Made by a program: the position numbers and the translations under genes. Shown here piece after piece: positions 1 through 7,878 of a stretch of DNA of 64,000 bases. Under the pieces are notes generated by a model that worked only from the letters and a program-made list of their open reading frames with translations, was not told where the DNA came from and searched no databases. Position 1 is the first letter of the stretch. Every line of letters begins with the position of its first letter. The DNA is from Klebsiella indica. GTDB taxonomy: Bacteria; Pseudomonadota; Gammaproteobacteria; Enterobacterales; Enterobacteriaceae. Location: the NCBI RefSeq assembly GCF_005860775.1, contig NZ_VCHQ01000004.1, forward strand, positions 1-64,000. The letters are read 5' to 3'.

Positions 1-108
1 GTTTCTGACCGTATTTTGGTGATGTCCGGCGGCAAGTTAACCGCCGATATTGCCCGCGAACGGGCAGAAGAATCCGCACTGGTTACAGCTAGCGCTCAGG
101 GGTTTTGA
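1..108 (+). CDS. sugar ABC transporter ATP-binding protein, C-terminal end (partial)
   Basis: The window opens inside a gene. Frame 1 reads 35 residues (VSDRILVMSGGKLTADIARE and onward) to TGA at 106-108. The SDRI-hVM-xG motif is typical of the far C-terminus of RbsA/AraG/XylG-type double-domain ATPases, which energise sugar import at the inner membrane. The stop lies 1 base before the ATG of the permease, so the two are translationally coupled. The substrate cannot be read from this fragment. Confidence 0.8.
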   Translation, partial: VSDRILVMSGGKLTADIARERAEESALVTASAQGF

Positions 109-109
109 G

Positions 110-1198
110 ATGAAAACGACACAAACCGCGGCCTTAGCTCCGCGCCGCGGGGCTTCACTGTCCCGCGAAAACATTTTCCTGCTTTTACTTAAACTGCGTA
201 CCTTTATCGCACTGTTTTTAATTGTGGGTTTCTTTACCATGACGGTTCCCGGATTTTTATCCGCGGGTAGTATGGTTATCATGATTAAGCATATCGCCAT
301 TAATGCTTTCCTGGCACTAGGGATTACTTTCGTCATCATTACCGCAGGTATCGACCTTTCAATCGGCGCAACGCTGGGTTTATGCGGGATGATCGCCGGA
401 TGGTTGATTACTAAAGGGATCGTATTGCCGATGTTCGGTATCGCCATTTTCCCCAGCGTGTGGTTGATTGTTCCTGTCGTGTTACTTATTGGGGCATTCA
501 TTGGCGCCGTGAATGGCTGGATTATCACCCGCTATAATGTGGCCCCTTTTATCTGCACTCTCGGCACCATGTATGTTCTGCGCGGCGCGGCGATGTTGAC
601 ATCAGATGGTCAGACTTTTCCCGGTCTGGCGGGCAATCCCCAGCTCGGAAATACAGGCTTTGATGAAATTGGCTCAGGTTCGCTATTTGGTATTCCGTGG
701 GCGATCTGGATGATGATCGTACTGGCGTTAGTTATTGCCTATATCGCACGCCGGTTACCATTTGGTCGCCATGTTTATGCTATTGGCGATAACGAGAGAG
801 CCGCAGAACTCTCAGGGGTAAAAGTCAAACAGGTTAAAGTGCTGGTTTATACTCTCTCCGGTTTTTGCGCCGCTATCGCCGGGATTGTCGTTTCCGCTCA
901 GCTTCTGGCCAGTCATCCAGCTAATGGTACAGCCTTTGAAATGAACGCCATTGCTGCCGTTGTCCTCGGCGGGACATCTCTGGCAGGAGGACGCGGGACC
1001 ATTCTGGGTACCCTAATCGGTGCCTTTGTTATCGGCTTTCTCGCCGACGGGCTGGTGATGATGGGCGTCAGCGAATTCTGGCAAATGGTGATTAAAGGCA
1101 TCGTAATTATCGTCGCAGTGATTATCGATCAGATGCAAAACCGTATGCAGCAGAAGGCAGCAGTAGTCGCGCAAAAAGCCGTTATGGAAGGTCAGTAA
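110..1198 (+). CDS. ribose-type sugar ABC transporter permease
   Basis: A 362-residue inner-membrane protein of the BPD_transp_2 family (RbsC/AraH/XylH type). It forms the channel for sugar import with the ATPase ending just upstream. It has an N-terminal cytoplasmic stretch, about eight to ten hydrophobic segments, and the conserved C-terminal loop VVLGGTSLAGGRGTILGTLI near residues 285-305. I chose ATG at 110 because AGGGG at 98-102 is a good ribosome binding site and RbsC-like proteins start here; an upstream in-frame ATG at 50 lies inside the ATPase gene. It is the last gene of its operon and converges on the SorC-type regulator. The adjacent catabolic operon suggests that it imports that operon's sugar (inference). 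Confidence 0.9.
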   Translation: MKTTQTAALAPRRGASLSRENIFLLLLKLRTFIALFLIVGFFTMTVPGFLSAGSMVIMIKHIAINAFLALGITFVIITAGIDLSIGATLGLCGMIAGWLITKGIVLPMFGIAIFPSVWLIVPVVLLIGAFIGAVNGWIITRYNVAPFICTLGTMYVLRGAAMLTSDGQTFPGLAGNPQLGNTGFDEIGSGSLFGIPWAIWMMIVLALVIAYIARRLPFGRHVYAIGDNERAAELSGVKVKQVKVLVYTLSGFCAAIAGIVVSAQLLASHPANGTAFEMNAIAAVVLGGTSLAGGRGTILGTLIGAFVIGFLADGLVMMGVSEFWQMVIKGIVIIVAVIIDQMQNRMQQKAAVVAQKAVMEGQ

Positions 1199-1227
1199 AA
1201 CGGCTGACTCAGTCAACGCCCCACCAG

Positions 1228-1262
1228 CATAACAAGTGGCTTTAACCCGGCCACTTGTTATG
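1228..1262. terminator. 12-bp inverted repeat, likely terminator of the sugar ABC operon
   Basis: Arms at 1228-1239 and 1251-1262 pair perfectly over 12 bp with an 11-base loop. There is no T run after it, so it may be a bidirectional or factor-assisted terminator, or an mRNA stabiliser. A second imperfect repeat (GGCATAG near 1278, CTATGCC near 1333) follows. No gene is seen in 1199-1422. Confidence 0.55.
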
Positions 1263-1422
1263 CCCGGAACGCAGGACAGGCATAGATTTTGATGATCTCT
1301 TTGATTGTACTAATAAACTAATGAGATCACAGCTATGCCCGCCCGTAAGGTATGCAGGACTTTTTTCATAACGCTCGCCCTGACCAATATGAGTTAATAT
1401 CGACTTTTCACCATGAGCAATA

Positions 1423-2373
1423 TCACCCTTTGAGCAAAGCGCGTGCAGTAGGGTAATCAGTAATCAGTACATCAATATATTCACCCTGCAACGCTCCACG
1501 AATGGCATTGCTTTTTTCCACCCCTCCCGCTAACGCAATCACGTGCTGACAACGGCGAATTTGCTCCAGTTCCATACCAATAACCGGGTCCTCATCATGG
1601 CTTAGCACCGGCTTACCCGAGGCATCGTAATAATGTAAACAAATATCCCCTACAGCCCCACGAGAAGCCAAAAGCTGAAGCATTTCTTCGTTATAATAGT
1701 TGCCCGAGTTTTTCAATAATTGTGATGGTTCAAGCACACCGATCCCAACGATTGCGACGTCAACTGCAGAAAATTTTTCCACAACTGTTGCTACGTCCGG
1801 GCTATTCACCAGACGAGAACGCTCTTCAACAGAATGTTCAATACTCTGTGAAGGGAGTAACCATACCGGACATCCGAGATGCGCCGCCAGTTGCTGGGTG
1901 AGAATCGTTGCCTGCACGTTACCGTTTGGACCAACGCCGCCTAAAAGCTGAATCACGCCCGCTGCACGAATATTTTGCGGATGCATTTCATCAACCATGC
2001 AACGTATTGTCCCACTCCATGAAGAGATACCCACCAGGTCTTCCGCACGTAAACGCGTTTCGACATAATGAGCAGCTGCGCTACCAATGGCGCGCTTTAT
2101 CTGTCCGCTATCAGCATTTTCACCTGCATCCACCACTATCGCCTGACGGATACCGAAGCGCTGTTCAATAGCCTTTTCCAGTTCAACAAAGATGTTGGTT
2201 GGTTGTACAACGGTGATCTTCACCAGCCCTTCTTTCTGACAACGCGTCAGCGCTCGTGAAACAAACGATTGTGACAGATGCAGCAATGAAGCAATTTCAG
2301 ACTGTTTTTTGTTTTCGCTATAGTAAAGCGTGGCAATTTTCACCAGTAAACGCTGTTCATCCTGTTTCGACAT
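1423..2373 (-). CDS. SorC/DeoR-type (LsrR-like) sugar-responsive transcriptional regulator
   Basis: A 316-residue protein with an N-terminal helix-turn-helix at about residues 24-45 (QSEIASLLHLSQSFVSRALT). A sugar-binding SorC domain fills the rest, with GIGV, GDICLHYYDASG and a final ALAGGVEKSNAIRGAL segment. Proteins of this family repress or activate neighbouring sugar operons in response to a phosphorylated sugar. ATG at 2373 follows AAGGGGA; the longer open frame to 2511 adds residues unlike the family. The gene is divergent from the transketolase operon and convergent with the ABC operon, so it probably controls both. TGAATA/TATTCA half-sites lie in the shared promoter region. Confidence 0.85.
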   Translation of the reverse strand: MSKQDEQRLLVKIATLYYSENKKQSEIASLLHLSQSFVSRALTRCQKEGLVKITVVQPTNIFVELEKAIEQRFGIRQAIVVDAGENADSGQIKRAIGSAAAHYVETRLRAEDLVGISSWSGTIRCMVDEMHPQNIRAAGVIQLLGGVGPNGNVQATILTQQLAAHLGCPVWLLPSQSIEHSVEERSRLVNSPDVATVVEKFSAVDVAIVGIGVLEPSQLLKNSGNYYNEEMLQLLASRGAVGDICLHYYDASGKPVLSHDEDPVIGMELEQIRRCQHVIALAGGVEKSNAIRGALQGEYIDVLITDYPTARALLKG

Positions 2374-2405
2374 AGCATTCCCCTTGAATTCCTGTCTGTT
2401 ATTTT

Positions 2406-2421
2406 TATTCATAGTTGAATA
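2406..2421. promoter_or_regulatory. TATTCA-N4-TGAATA half-site pair, candidate operator near the regulator start
   Basis: TATTCA (2406-2411) and TGAATA (2416-2421) face outward with a 4-base spacer, 33 bp upstream of the regulator ATG. The same half-sites recur at 2559-2572 and 2647-2660. That suggests autoregulation by the SorC-type protein (inference). Confidence 0.4.
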
Positions 2422-2558
2422 GATAACAAGCTCGCTCAACTTCAACATCTTTCCCGCAAATGTGATCATTTTCTCTTTTTTTAGAAAATAGCCTGTACAA
2501 GTCGTAGACAAACCCTTTAACAGGGCATATCTTACACATATGAATAATAAATCAGTTA

Positions 2559-2572
2559 TGAATATATATTCA
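2559..2572. promoter_or_regulatory. perfect 14-bp palindrome TGAATATATATTCA, candidate operator
   Basis: A perfect inverted repeat in the 316-bp divergent region between the SorC-type regulator and the transketolase operon. A related half-site (TGAATAATAAATCA) lies just upstream at 2541-2554. No other gene is seen in 2374-2689. Confidence 0.5.
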
Positions 2573-2646
2573 GAGCAATAAATAATCGTTTGTTTTGCCT
2601 GATGTTTAGCTCAATCAAAACATCCTATGCTCTTTTTCATCCTGAT

Positions 2647-2660
2647 TGAATATTTATTCA
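2647..2660. promoter_or_regulatory. near-palindrome TGAATATTTATTCA, candidate operator
   Basis: It differs by one base pair from a perfect repeat of the same type as 2559-2572. It lies 30 bp before the start of the transketolase operon, where a bound protein would block transcription. The spacing between the two palindromes (88 bp) would allow looping. Confidence 0.45.
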
Positions 2661-2689
2661 TTATAGAATTTAAATTCAAGAGGTATCCT

Positions 2690-3520
2690 ATGAATCCGTT
2701 TTCGCTCTCCATTAAGGAGTTAGAAAAGAAAGCACGATCTATCCGTCGCCGTATCATTGTGTTAAATGCTGAAAGCCCGGCAGGCGGCCATACCGGAGCA
2801 GACCTTTCACAGGTTGAGCTACTTACCGCTTTATATTTCCGTATTCTGAACTGCTCTCCTGAACTCAAAGATAGCGAAGAGCGGGACATATATATCCAGT
2901 CCAAAGGGCATGCGGCAGGAGGCTACTACTGCGTACTGGCTGAAGCAGGTTTTATCCCGACAGAGTGGCTCGCCACTTATCAGCACGCTGAATCTCACCT
3001 TCCTGGCCACCCCGTGCGTCACAAAACGCCCGGTATTGAACTCAATACCGGTGCTCTGGGGCATGGTTTACCCGTCGCTGTCGGCATCGCGCTGGCGGCA
3101 AAACGCAATAACAGCCATCGTCGGGTATTCGTCGTAACCGGCGATGGCGAACTGGCCGAAGGCAGCAACTGGGAAGCCGCACTGGTCGCAGCCCACTATC
3201 AACTGGATAATCTTTTTATTATTAACGATAAAAATAACCTTCAGTTGGCAGGAGCAACCAGAGACATTATGAATACCGACCCGCTGGACGAAAAATGGCG
3301 GGCTTTTGGTATGGAAGTAACGGAATGTAAAGGTAATGACATGGCCGATGTCGTGAGCACGCTGGAAAGCCTTCATCCTCACGGTAAACCGCACGTTATT
3401 ATTGCGCATACGACCAAAGGCGCAGGGGTTTCCTTTATACAGGGACGCCCGGAGTGGCACCATCGCGTGCCTAAAGGCGAAGAAATTGAACTGGCGCTGG
3501 AGGAACTGAAAGATGAGTAA
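2690..3520 (+). CDS. transketolase, N-terminal (thiamine-diphosphate-binding) subunit
   Basis: A 276-residue protein that corresponds to the first half of transketolase. It has SKGHA at 71-75, GHGL at 124-127 and the ThDP/Mg motif GDG (151-153) followed by IINDKNN near 177-183. With the product of the next gene it should transfer a two-carbon ketol unit from a ketose phosphate to an acceptor aldose, in the cytoplasm. ATG at 2690 has AGAGGT upstream; the longer frame from 2627 overlaps the operator. It is the first gene of a four-gene operon and overlaps the next by 8 bp. Split transketolases are known in dedicated sugar pathways such as apulose-4-phosphate cleavage (EC 2.2.1.13). The substrate here is not known. 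Confidence 0.9.
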   Translation: MNPFSLSIKELEKKARSIRRRIIVLNAESPAGGHTGADLSQVELLTALYFRILNCSPELKDSEERDIYIQSKGHAAGGYYCVLAEAGFIPTEWLATYQHAESHLPGHPVRHKTPGIELNTGALGHGLPVAVGIALAAKRNNSHRRVFVVTGDGELAEGSNWEAALVAAHYQLDNLFIINDKNNLQLAGATRDIMNTDPLDEKWRAFGMEVTECKGNDMADVVSTLESLHPHGKPHVIIAHTTKGAGVSFIQGRPEWHHRVPKGEEIELALEELKDE

Positions 3521-4469
3521 TAGCGAACATCTCGCCACCGTAATGGTGAATGCCTTTATTGATGCAGTAGATCGCGGCGTGGACCTGACGCCTGTTGTCG
3601 CTGATTCGACTTCAACAGCAAAAATTTCACCCTTTATGAAAAGGTTTCCGGGCCGTCTTGTTAACGTGGGCATCGCGGAACAAACGCTGGTTGGCGCAGC
3701 CGCTGGCCTGGCGCTGGGCGGAAAAGTCGCCGTCACCTGTAATGCTGCGCCGTTCTTAATCTCTCGCGCCAACGAACAGATTAAAGTCGATATTTGTTAC
3801 AACAATACCAACGTAAAATTATTTGGCCTCAACGCCGGGGCCAGCTACGGTCCATTAGCCAGTACGCACCACAGTATTGATGACATCTCTGTTATGCGTG
3901 GTTTCGGCAACATTGAAATTTATGCACCATCCAGCCCAATTGAGTGTCGGCAAATTATTGATTATGCGTTGGCACATGTCGGTCCGGTGTATATCCGTCT
4001 GGATGGTAAAGCTCTGCCGGAATTACATGATGGCAACTATCAGTTCGTACCCGGAAAAATTAACGTCCTGCGGCAAGGCAGTGATGTCGCGCTGGTGGCA
4101 ATGGGTTCAACCGTTCATGAAATCGTCGCTGCTGCAGCTCAGTTGGCAGAAAACGGAATCGATGCCACGGTTATCAATGTCCCGTCTATTCGACCTTGCG
4201 ATACTGTCCAGCTGCTGGAAATCCTTAAACCGCATCAGGCCGTGGTGAGTGTAGAAGAGCATAACATCAACGGAGGTATTGGCAGTCTGGTCGCGGAAGT
4301 CCTCGCCGAAGCCGGTTGCTCAATTCCTCTGCGTCGTCTCGGGATCCCGAATGGCGGGTATGCAATTGCTGCCGACCGTACAGCCACACGCGCATATCAT
4401 GAAATTGATGCCGCCGGCATCGTAAAGAATGCAACAGATCTGTACCTCACACAGACCGACAAAAAATAA
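3513..4469 (+). CDS. transketolase, C-terminal subunit
   Basis: A 318-residue protein carrying the pyrimidine-binding and C-terminal domains of transketolase. The catalytic glutamate sits in GIAEQ (E56), and histidines near 118-119 (STHHSIDD) match the family active site. It must pair with the upstream subunit to make a complete enzyme. Its ATG lies inside the last codons of the first subunit (8-bp overlap), which implies coupled translation and 1:1 stoichiometry. The housekeeping single-chain transketolase is a separate gene outside this window, so this pair is likely specialised for the local pathway (inference). Confidence 0.9.
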   Translation: MSNSEHLATVMVNAFIDAVDRGVDLTPVVADSTSTAKISPFMKRFPGRLVNVGIAEQTLVGAAAGLALGGKVAVTCNAAPFLISRANEQIKVDICYNNTNVKLFGLNAGASYGPLASTHHSIDDISVMRGFGNIEIYAPSSPIECRQIIDYALAHVGPVYIRLDGKALPELHDGNYQFVPGKINVLRQGSDVALVAMGSTVHEIVAAAAQLAENGIDATVINVPSIRPCDTVQLLEILKPHQAVVSVEEHNINGGIGSLVAEVLAEAGCSIPLRRLGIPNGGYAIAADRTATRAYHEIDAAGIVKNATDLYLTQTDKK

Positions 4470-4500
4470 CAAGACTGAATATCTTACTGGAGAATGAACA

Positions 4501-5919
4501 ATGTCCCGAATTCCGCAGAAACTGACTATGGGCGTCATTATTGGTAACCGGGGCTTTTTCCCGAGTTATCTGGTTGCAGAGGCGCGCCAACACGCAACGG
4601 TTCTTTTTGAACGACTGGGCATTAATACAATTATGCTTAATGACACCCAGACAGAATTAGGCGGCGTCGAGACTCGCCAGGATGCCAAAATTTGTGCGGC
4701 GTTATTCCGTGCCCATCGCGATGAGATCCATGGCGTTGTCGTACTGCTTCCCAATTTTGGCGACGAAAAAGCAGTGGCAGAATCCTTGCGCCTTTCCGGA
4801 CTCAATGTTCCTGTTCTGATTCAGGCGGAAGAGGATAATCTCGACAAAATGGGGCTGGCAACCCGCCGTGACAGTTTCTGTGGAAAAATTTCTCTCTGTA
4901 ATAACCTACGCCAGTACGGTATCCCATTCACTCTGACAAGCCAGCATGTTTGCGCCCTCAGCGGTGAAGTGTTTGAAAAAGACCTTAAACGCTTTGAACA
5001 AATTTGCCGTGTAGTAAATAGCATGCGCACAGTACGTGTCGGTGCAATCGGTGCGCGTCCTGCGGGTTTCAATACCGTTCGCTATAGCGAAAAATTGCTG
5101 GAACGCCTGGGTATCGCCGTTGAAACTCTGGATTTATCTGAAGTCTTCACCCGCATCAAACTTTTGCGGGATGACGATATTCGCGTTGATGAGAAACGCC
5201 GCCTGCTGCTGGATAACGCTGACGCCAGCACAATCTCAGCCGATAAACTGGTTATGATGGCAAAACTTTTCGTCGTTATCAGTGAATGGGTCGTCACCAA
5301 CGATATCGACACCACCGCCATCCAGTGCTGGACTTCCCTGCAGGAAAACTTAGGTATTAACGTCTGTTCAATAATGAGCGTCATGTCCGGGCAACTGATG
5401 CCAAGCGCCTGTGAGGTTGACGTAATGGGGGCGCTGTCGATGTATGCGCTAGCCAGCAGCAATTTGAGTCCTGCTTCTATTGCCGACTGGAACAATAATT
5501 TTGGCGACGATCGCGACAAATGCGTCCTGTTCCACTGCGGTAACTTTGCTGCCGCCAGCCTCGAATCGCCACACATGGGTACCGCCGATATTATTGGCAC
5601 CACGGTGGGTAAAGAGAACACCTGCGGTGCGGTACATGGCCGAATGAAGAGCGGCGCACTGACTTATTTCCGTATGAGTACAGATGATCTGACGGGCGAG
5701 ATCAAAGCCTATGTTGGTGAAGGTCAGTCAGTTGACGATCCTCTGGATACCGTTGGCTGCCGTGCGGTAATCCAGGTTCCACAGCTTGAAAAACTACTGT
5801 CGTGGATTTGCCGCAACGGTTTTGAGCATCATGTGGCAATGAATCATTCAGCGAGCGCGGAAATTCTGCATGAAGCCTTTACCCGCTACCTTGGGGTTAA
5901 TACCTATTGGCATCAGTGA
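4501..5919 (+). CDS. L-fucose/L-arabinose isomerase-fold protein, putative sugar isomerase
   Basis: A 472-residue protein of the FucI/AraA superfamily, which interconverts aldoses and ketoses with a divalent metal. The N-terminal Rossmann-like part (about 1-170) leads into the metal-binding half. Candidate metal ligands are Glu in CEVDVMG (near 305), Asp in ADWNNNFGDD (near 329) and His in AMNHSA (near 449), in the order Glu-Asp-His known in FucI. ATG at 4501 follows GGAG. It stands between the transketolase pair and an FGGY kinase, as expected for the step aldose to ketose before phosphorylation. It is shorter than E. coli FucI (591 aa). The substrate is unknown; D-apiose is one reasonable guess from the gene set. 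Confidence 0.8.
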   Translation: MSRIPQKLTMGVIIGNRGFFPSYLVAEARQHATVLFERLGINTIMLNDTQTELGGVETRQDAKICAALFRAHRDEIHGVVVLLPNFGDEKAVAESLRLSGLNVPVLIQAEEDNLDKMGLATRRDSFCGKISLCNNLRQYGIPFTLTSQHVCALSGEVFEKDLKRFEQICRVVNSMRTVRVGAIGARPAGFNTVRYSEKLLERLGIAVETLDLSEVFTRIKLLRDDDIRVDEKRRLLLDNADASTISADKLVMMAKLFVVISEWVVTNDIDTTAIQCWTSLQENLGINVCSIMSVMSGQLMPSACEVDVMGALSMYALASSNLSPASIADWNNNFGDDRDKCVLFHCGNFAAASLESPHMGTADIIGTTVGKENTCGAVHGRMKSGALTYFRMSTDDLTGEIKAYVGEGQSVDDPLDTVGCRAVIQVPQLEKLLSWICRNGFEHHVAMNHSASAEILHEAFTRYLGVNTYWHQ

Positions 5920-5926
5920 GGCGAAT

Positions 5927-7438
5927 ATGGCCAGCAAAGAGATCATCATCGCCCTTGATGAGGGTACAACCAATGCTAAAGCCGTTGCACTGGATGCGCA
6001 TGGCAAAGTACTGGCATCGTTCTCCCGAGGGTTGACAATCAGTACTCCCCAGGAAGGATGGGTGGAACAACCTGCAGAATTGTTGATTGACGCCTCTATT
6101 GATGTTATATCGCAGGCGATCGCCGCCGTCGGGGCGGATAATGTCGCGGCGCTGGCTATCAGTAACCAACGCGAGACCGTTGTTGGCTGGTATCGCTGCA
6201 ACGGACGCCCTCTCGCGGCGGCTCTTACCTGGCAGTGTTCACGTACCGCCGCCTTTTGTCAGTCGCTCCGCCAACAGGGTGCAGAGGCGCAAATCAAAGC
6301 AGTAACCGGTCTCCCGATTGCGCCTCTGTTCTCTGCCTCTAAAATGCGCTGGTTACTGGAATCTGTCCCAAACGGTTTCGAATTAGCCGAAAAAGGGGAG
6401 ATCTGTCTGGGAACGGTCGATAGTTGGCTGTTATGGAATCTGAGCGGAGGGCACGCCTTCAGCTGTGATTTTTCTAACGCCTCGCGAACCCAACTCTTCA
6501 ATCTCCATACCGCAGACTGGGATAACGGTATGCTTGCCTTGTTCTCAATCCCGGGCTGTGCGCTTCCTACCATTCGCCCCTCCAGCGGGTTATTCGGCCA
6601 CACATGCGGATGCCCTGGGATCCCGGATGGTATTCCTCTGATGGCGATGATCGGTGATTCCCATGCGGCTTTGTTTGCCCACGGTCTTGGTTCCGAGGGC
6701 TGTGTGAAAGCGACCTACGGTACCGGTTCTTCAGTGATGGCTCCCGTCAACTCTGCGCAATGTGACGTTAATGCCCTGGCGACTACGGTGGCCTGGCACG
6801 ACGGCGATCGTCTGGTATACGGGCTCGAAGGGAATATCCCGCATACCGGGGATGCCGTCGCCTGGATGGTGGAGAGCACAGGCCTGGATCAGCTATCTTC
6901 CGACGACCTGACGCAGCAGTTAAACCTGCTCCCCCGTTCAATTGACTCGACGCTGGGGGTCTATTTTGTTCCTGCGTTAACCGGGCTTGGTGCGCCATGG
7001 TGGGATGAAAACGCACGCGGTGTAATTCGTGGGCTCAGTCGTGGCGTTAAACGCGCTCATCTTGTCAGAGCTGCGCTGGAATCTATTGCTTATCAGATTG
7101 CAGATGTGACTATGGCGATGCGCCAGCATTCCGATTTTACCCTGAGCGCATTAATGGTAGATGGAGGGCCAACAAAAAATGACTGGCTTATGCAGTATCA
7201 GGCGGATCTATTGGGCTGTCCGGTAATGCGCAGCGATGTGGCGGAGCTCTCTGCCATGGGAGCGGCTCTGCTGGCGCGCAAAGCCCTGCTAAACATTGCC
7301 ACACCGGCGCTCCGGCAGTTTCTCCCGGAACATATCAGCTTCCAGCCCGATATGGTTCGCCACAACAGACTGCAAAAACGCTGGCATGAATGGCAATCCG
7401 CGGTTGAAATGGCTCGACAGCAAAAAATTAGCGAATAA
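5927..7438 (+). CDS. FGGY-family carbohydrate kinase
   Basis: A 503-residue cytoplasmic sugar kinase. The N-terminal domain opens with the phosphate loop DEGTTNAK (10-17). The catalytic Asp lies in GDSHAALF (about 243), followed by the ATP-domain motifs YGTGSSVM and DGGPTKN. Length and motifs resemble glycerol, xylulose and apulose kinases. ATG at 5927, seven bases after the isomerase stop, has GAGG upstream; the open frame from 5870 lies inside the isomerase. It is the last gene of the operon and should phosphorylate the ketose made by the isomerase, giving the substrate of the transketolase. Specificity cannot be read from sequence alone. Confidence 0.88.
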   Translation: MASKEIIIALDEGTTNAKAVALDAHGKVLASFSRGLTISTPQEGWVEQPAELLIDASIDVISQAIAAVGADNVAALAISNQRETVVGWYRCNGRPLAAALTWQCSRTAAFCQSLRQQGAEAQIKAVTGLPIAPLFSASKMRWLLESVPNGFELAEKGEICLGTVDSWLLWNLSGGHAFSCDFSNASRTQLFNLHTADWDNGMLALFSIPGCALPTIRPSSGLFGHTCGCPGIPDGIPLMAMIGDSHAALFAHGLGSEGCVKATYGTGSSVMAPVNSAQCDVNALATTVAWHDGDRLVYGLEGNIPHTGDAVAWMVESTGLDQLSSDDLTQQLNLLPRSIDSTLGVYFVPALTGLGAPWWDENARGVIRGLSRGVKRAHLVRAALESIAYQIADVTMAMRQHSDFTLSALMVDGGPTKNDWLMQYQADLLGCPVMRSDVAELSAMGAALLARKALLNIATPALRQFLPEHISFQPDMVRHNRLQKRWHEWQSAVEMARQQKISE

Positions 7439-7477
7439 AAAAGGTCCCTTAAGGTTCCTTACCCAGCCTGCGGATAA

Positions 7478-7495
7478 GCGGGGATCGCTCCCCGC
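7478..7495. terminator. bidirectional hairpin between the kinase and hok
   Basis: GCGGGGA (7478-7484) pairs perfectly with TCCCCGC (7489-7495) across a 4-base TCGC loop. It lies between the convergent ends of the kinase and the toxin gene and can serve both strands. Confidence 0.6.
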
Positions 7496-7502
7496 ATACC
7501 GG

Positions 7503-7655
7503 CTACTTCTTCGTTTCGTAAGCGAGAACCGCCTTAAACTCCATACGACGTTCTTTGATACTCAGCTCACACAGCGAGTTGCGCACCATTAACGTCAACC
7601 CCAGCGCTGTCAAACACAACACGATGACCGCCGCCAGGGCGTATTTTGTCAGCAT
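7503..7655 (-). CDS. hokE: Hok/Gef-family type I toxin (HokE-like)
   Basis: A 50-residue protein, [20 protein letters not shown] at the start, then SLCE and [11 protein letters not shown] at the end. These are the hallmarks of the Hok family: one membrane helix, a periplasmic Cys, and the conserved FKAVLAYE tail. Hok proteins damage the inner membrane when an antisense Sok RNA fails to block their mRNA. Compared by memory with E. coli HokE, length and most residues agree. ATG at 7655 has GGAGGCAACG upstream. An in-frame extension to 7796 exists but has no toxin-like sequence. Whether this chromosomal copy is still toxic cannot be told. Confidence 0.88.
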   Translation of the reverse strand: MLTKYALAAVIVLCLTALGLTLMVRNSLCELSIKERRMEFKAVLAYETKK

Positions 7656-7800
7656 CTCGTTGCCTCCATGCGAAGAAGAGGCTACTATCCAGCGTGATGG
7701 GTTTGGATTGTCGGCCTCAGGTTGATGGTAACATCTCCTGGGGCTTCGTCTTTCTGAATCCTCACCTAAAGCCTGAACGCAGAAAGCCTCAGGCACCCAC
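7656..7800 (-). ncRNA. hok mRNA leader with probable sok antisense region
   Basis: The minus-strand leader upstream of hok contains the stretch GTGCCTGAGGCTTTCTGCG near 7769-7787, resembling from memory the conserved 5' region of hok-type mRNAs. In known systems a short Sok RNA is transcribed from the opposite strand across this leader. I see the leader similarity but cannot place exact RNA ends, nor confirm a mok frame. Confidence 0.4.
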
Positions 7801-7827
7801 CGCCATCATACGCTTCCCTGCGTATCC

Positions 7828-7847
7828 CACTGTTTATTTAGCCAGTA
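7828..7847. promoter_or_regulatory. candidate LexA (SOS) box upstream of hok
   Basis: CACTGTTTATTTAGCCAGTA has the required CTG-N10-CAG core and agrees with 15 of 20 bases of the consensus TACTG(TA)5CAGTA. It lies upstream of the hok leader. E. coli hokE is reported to be LexA-controlled, which makes the site credible. Its orientation could also serve the divergent side, but betT converges from the right, so hok is the likely target. Confidence 0.55.
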
Positions 7848-7878
7848 CAGTAGTACTTTCAGAAAAAATTTAGCCTAC

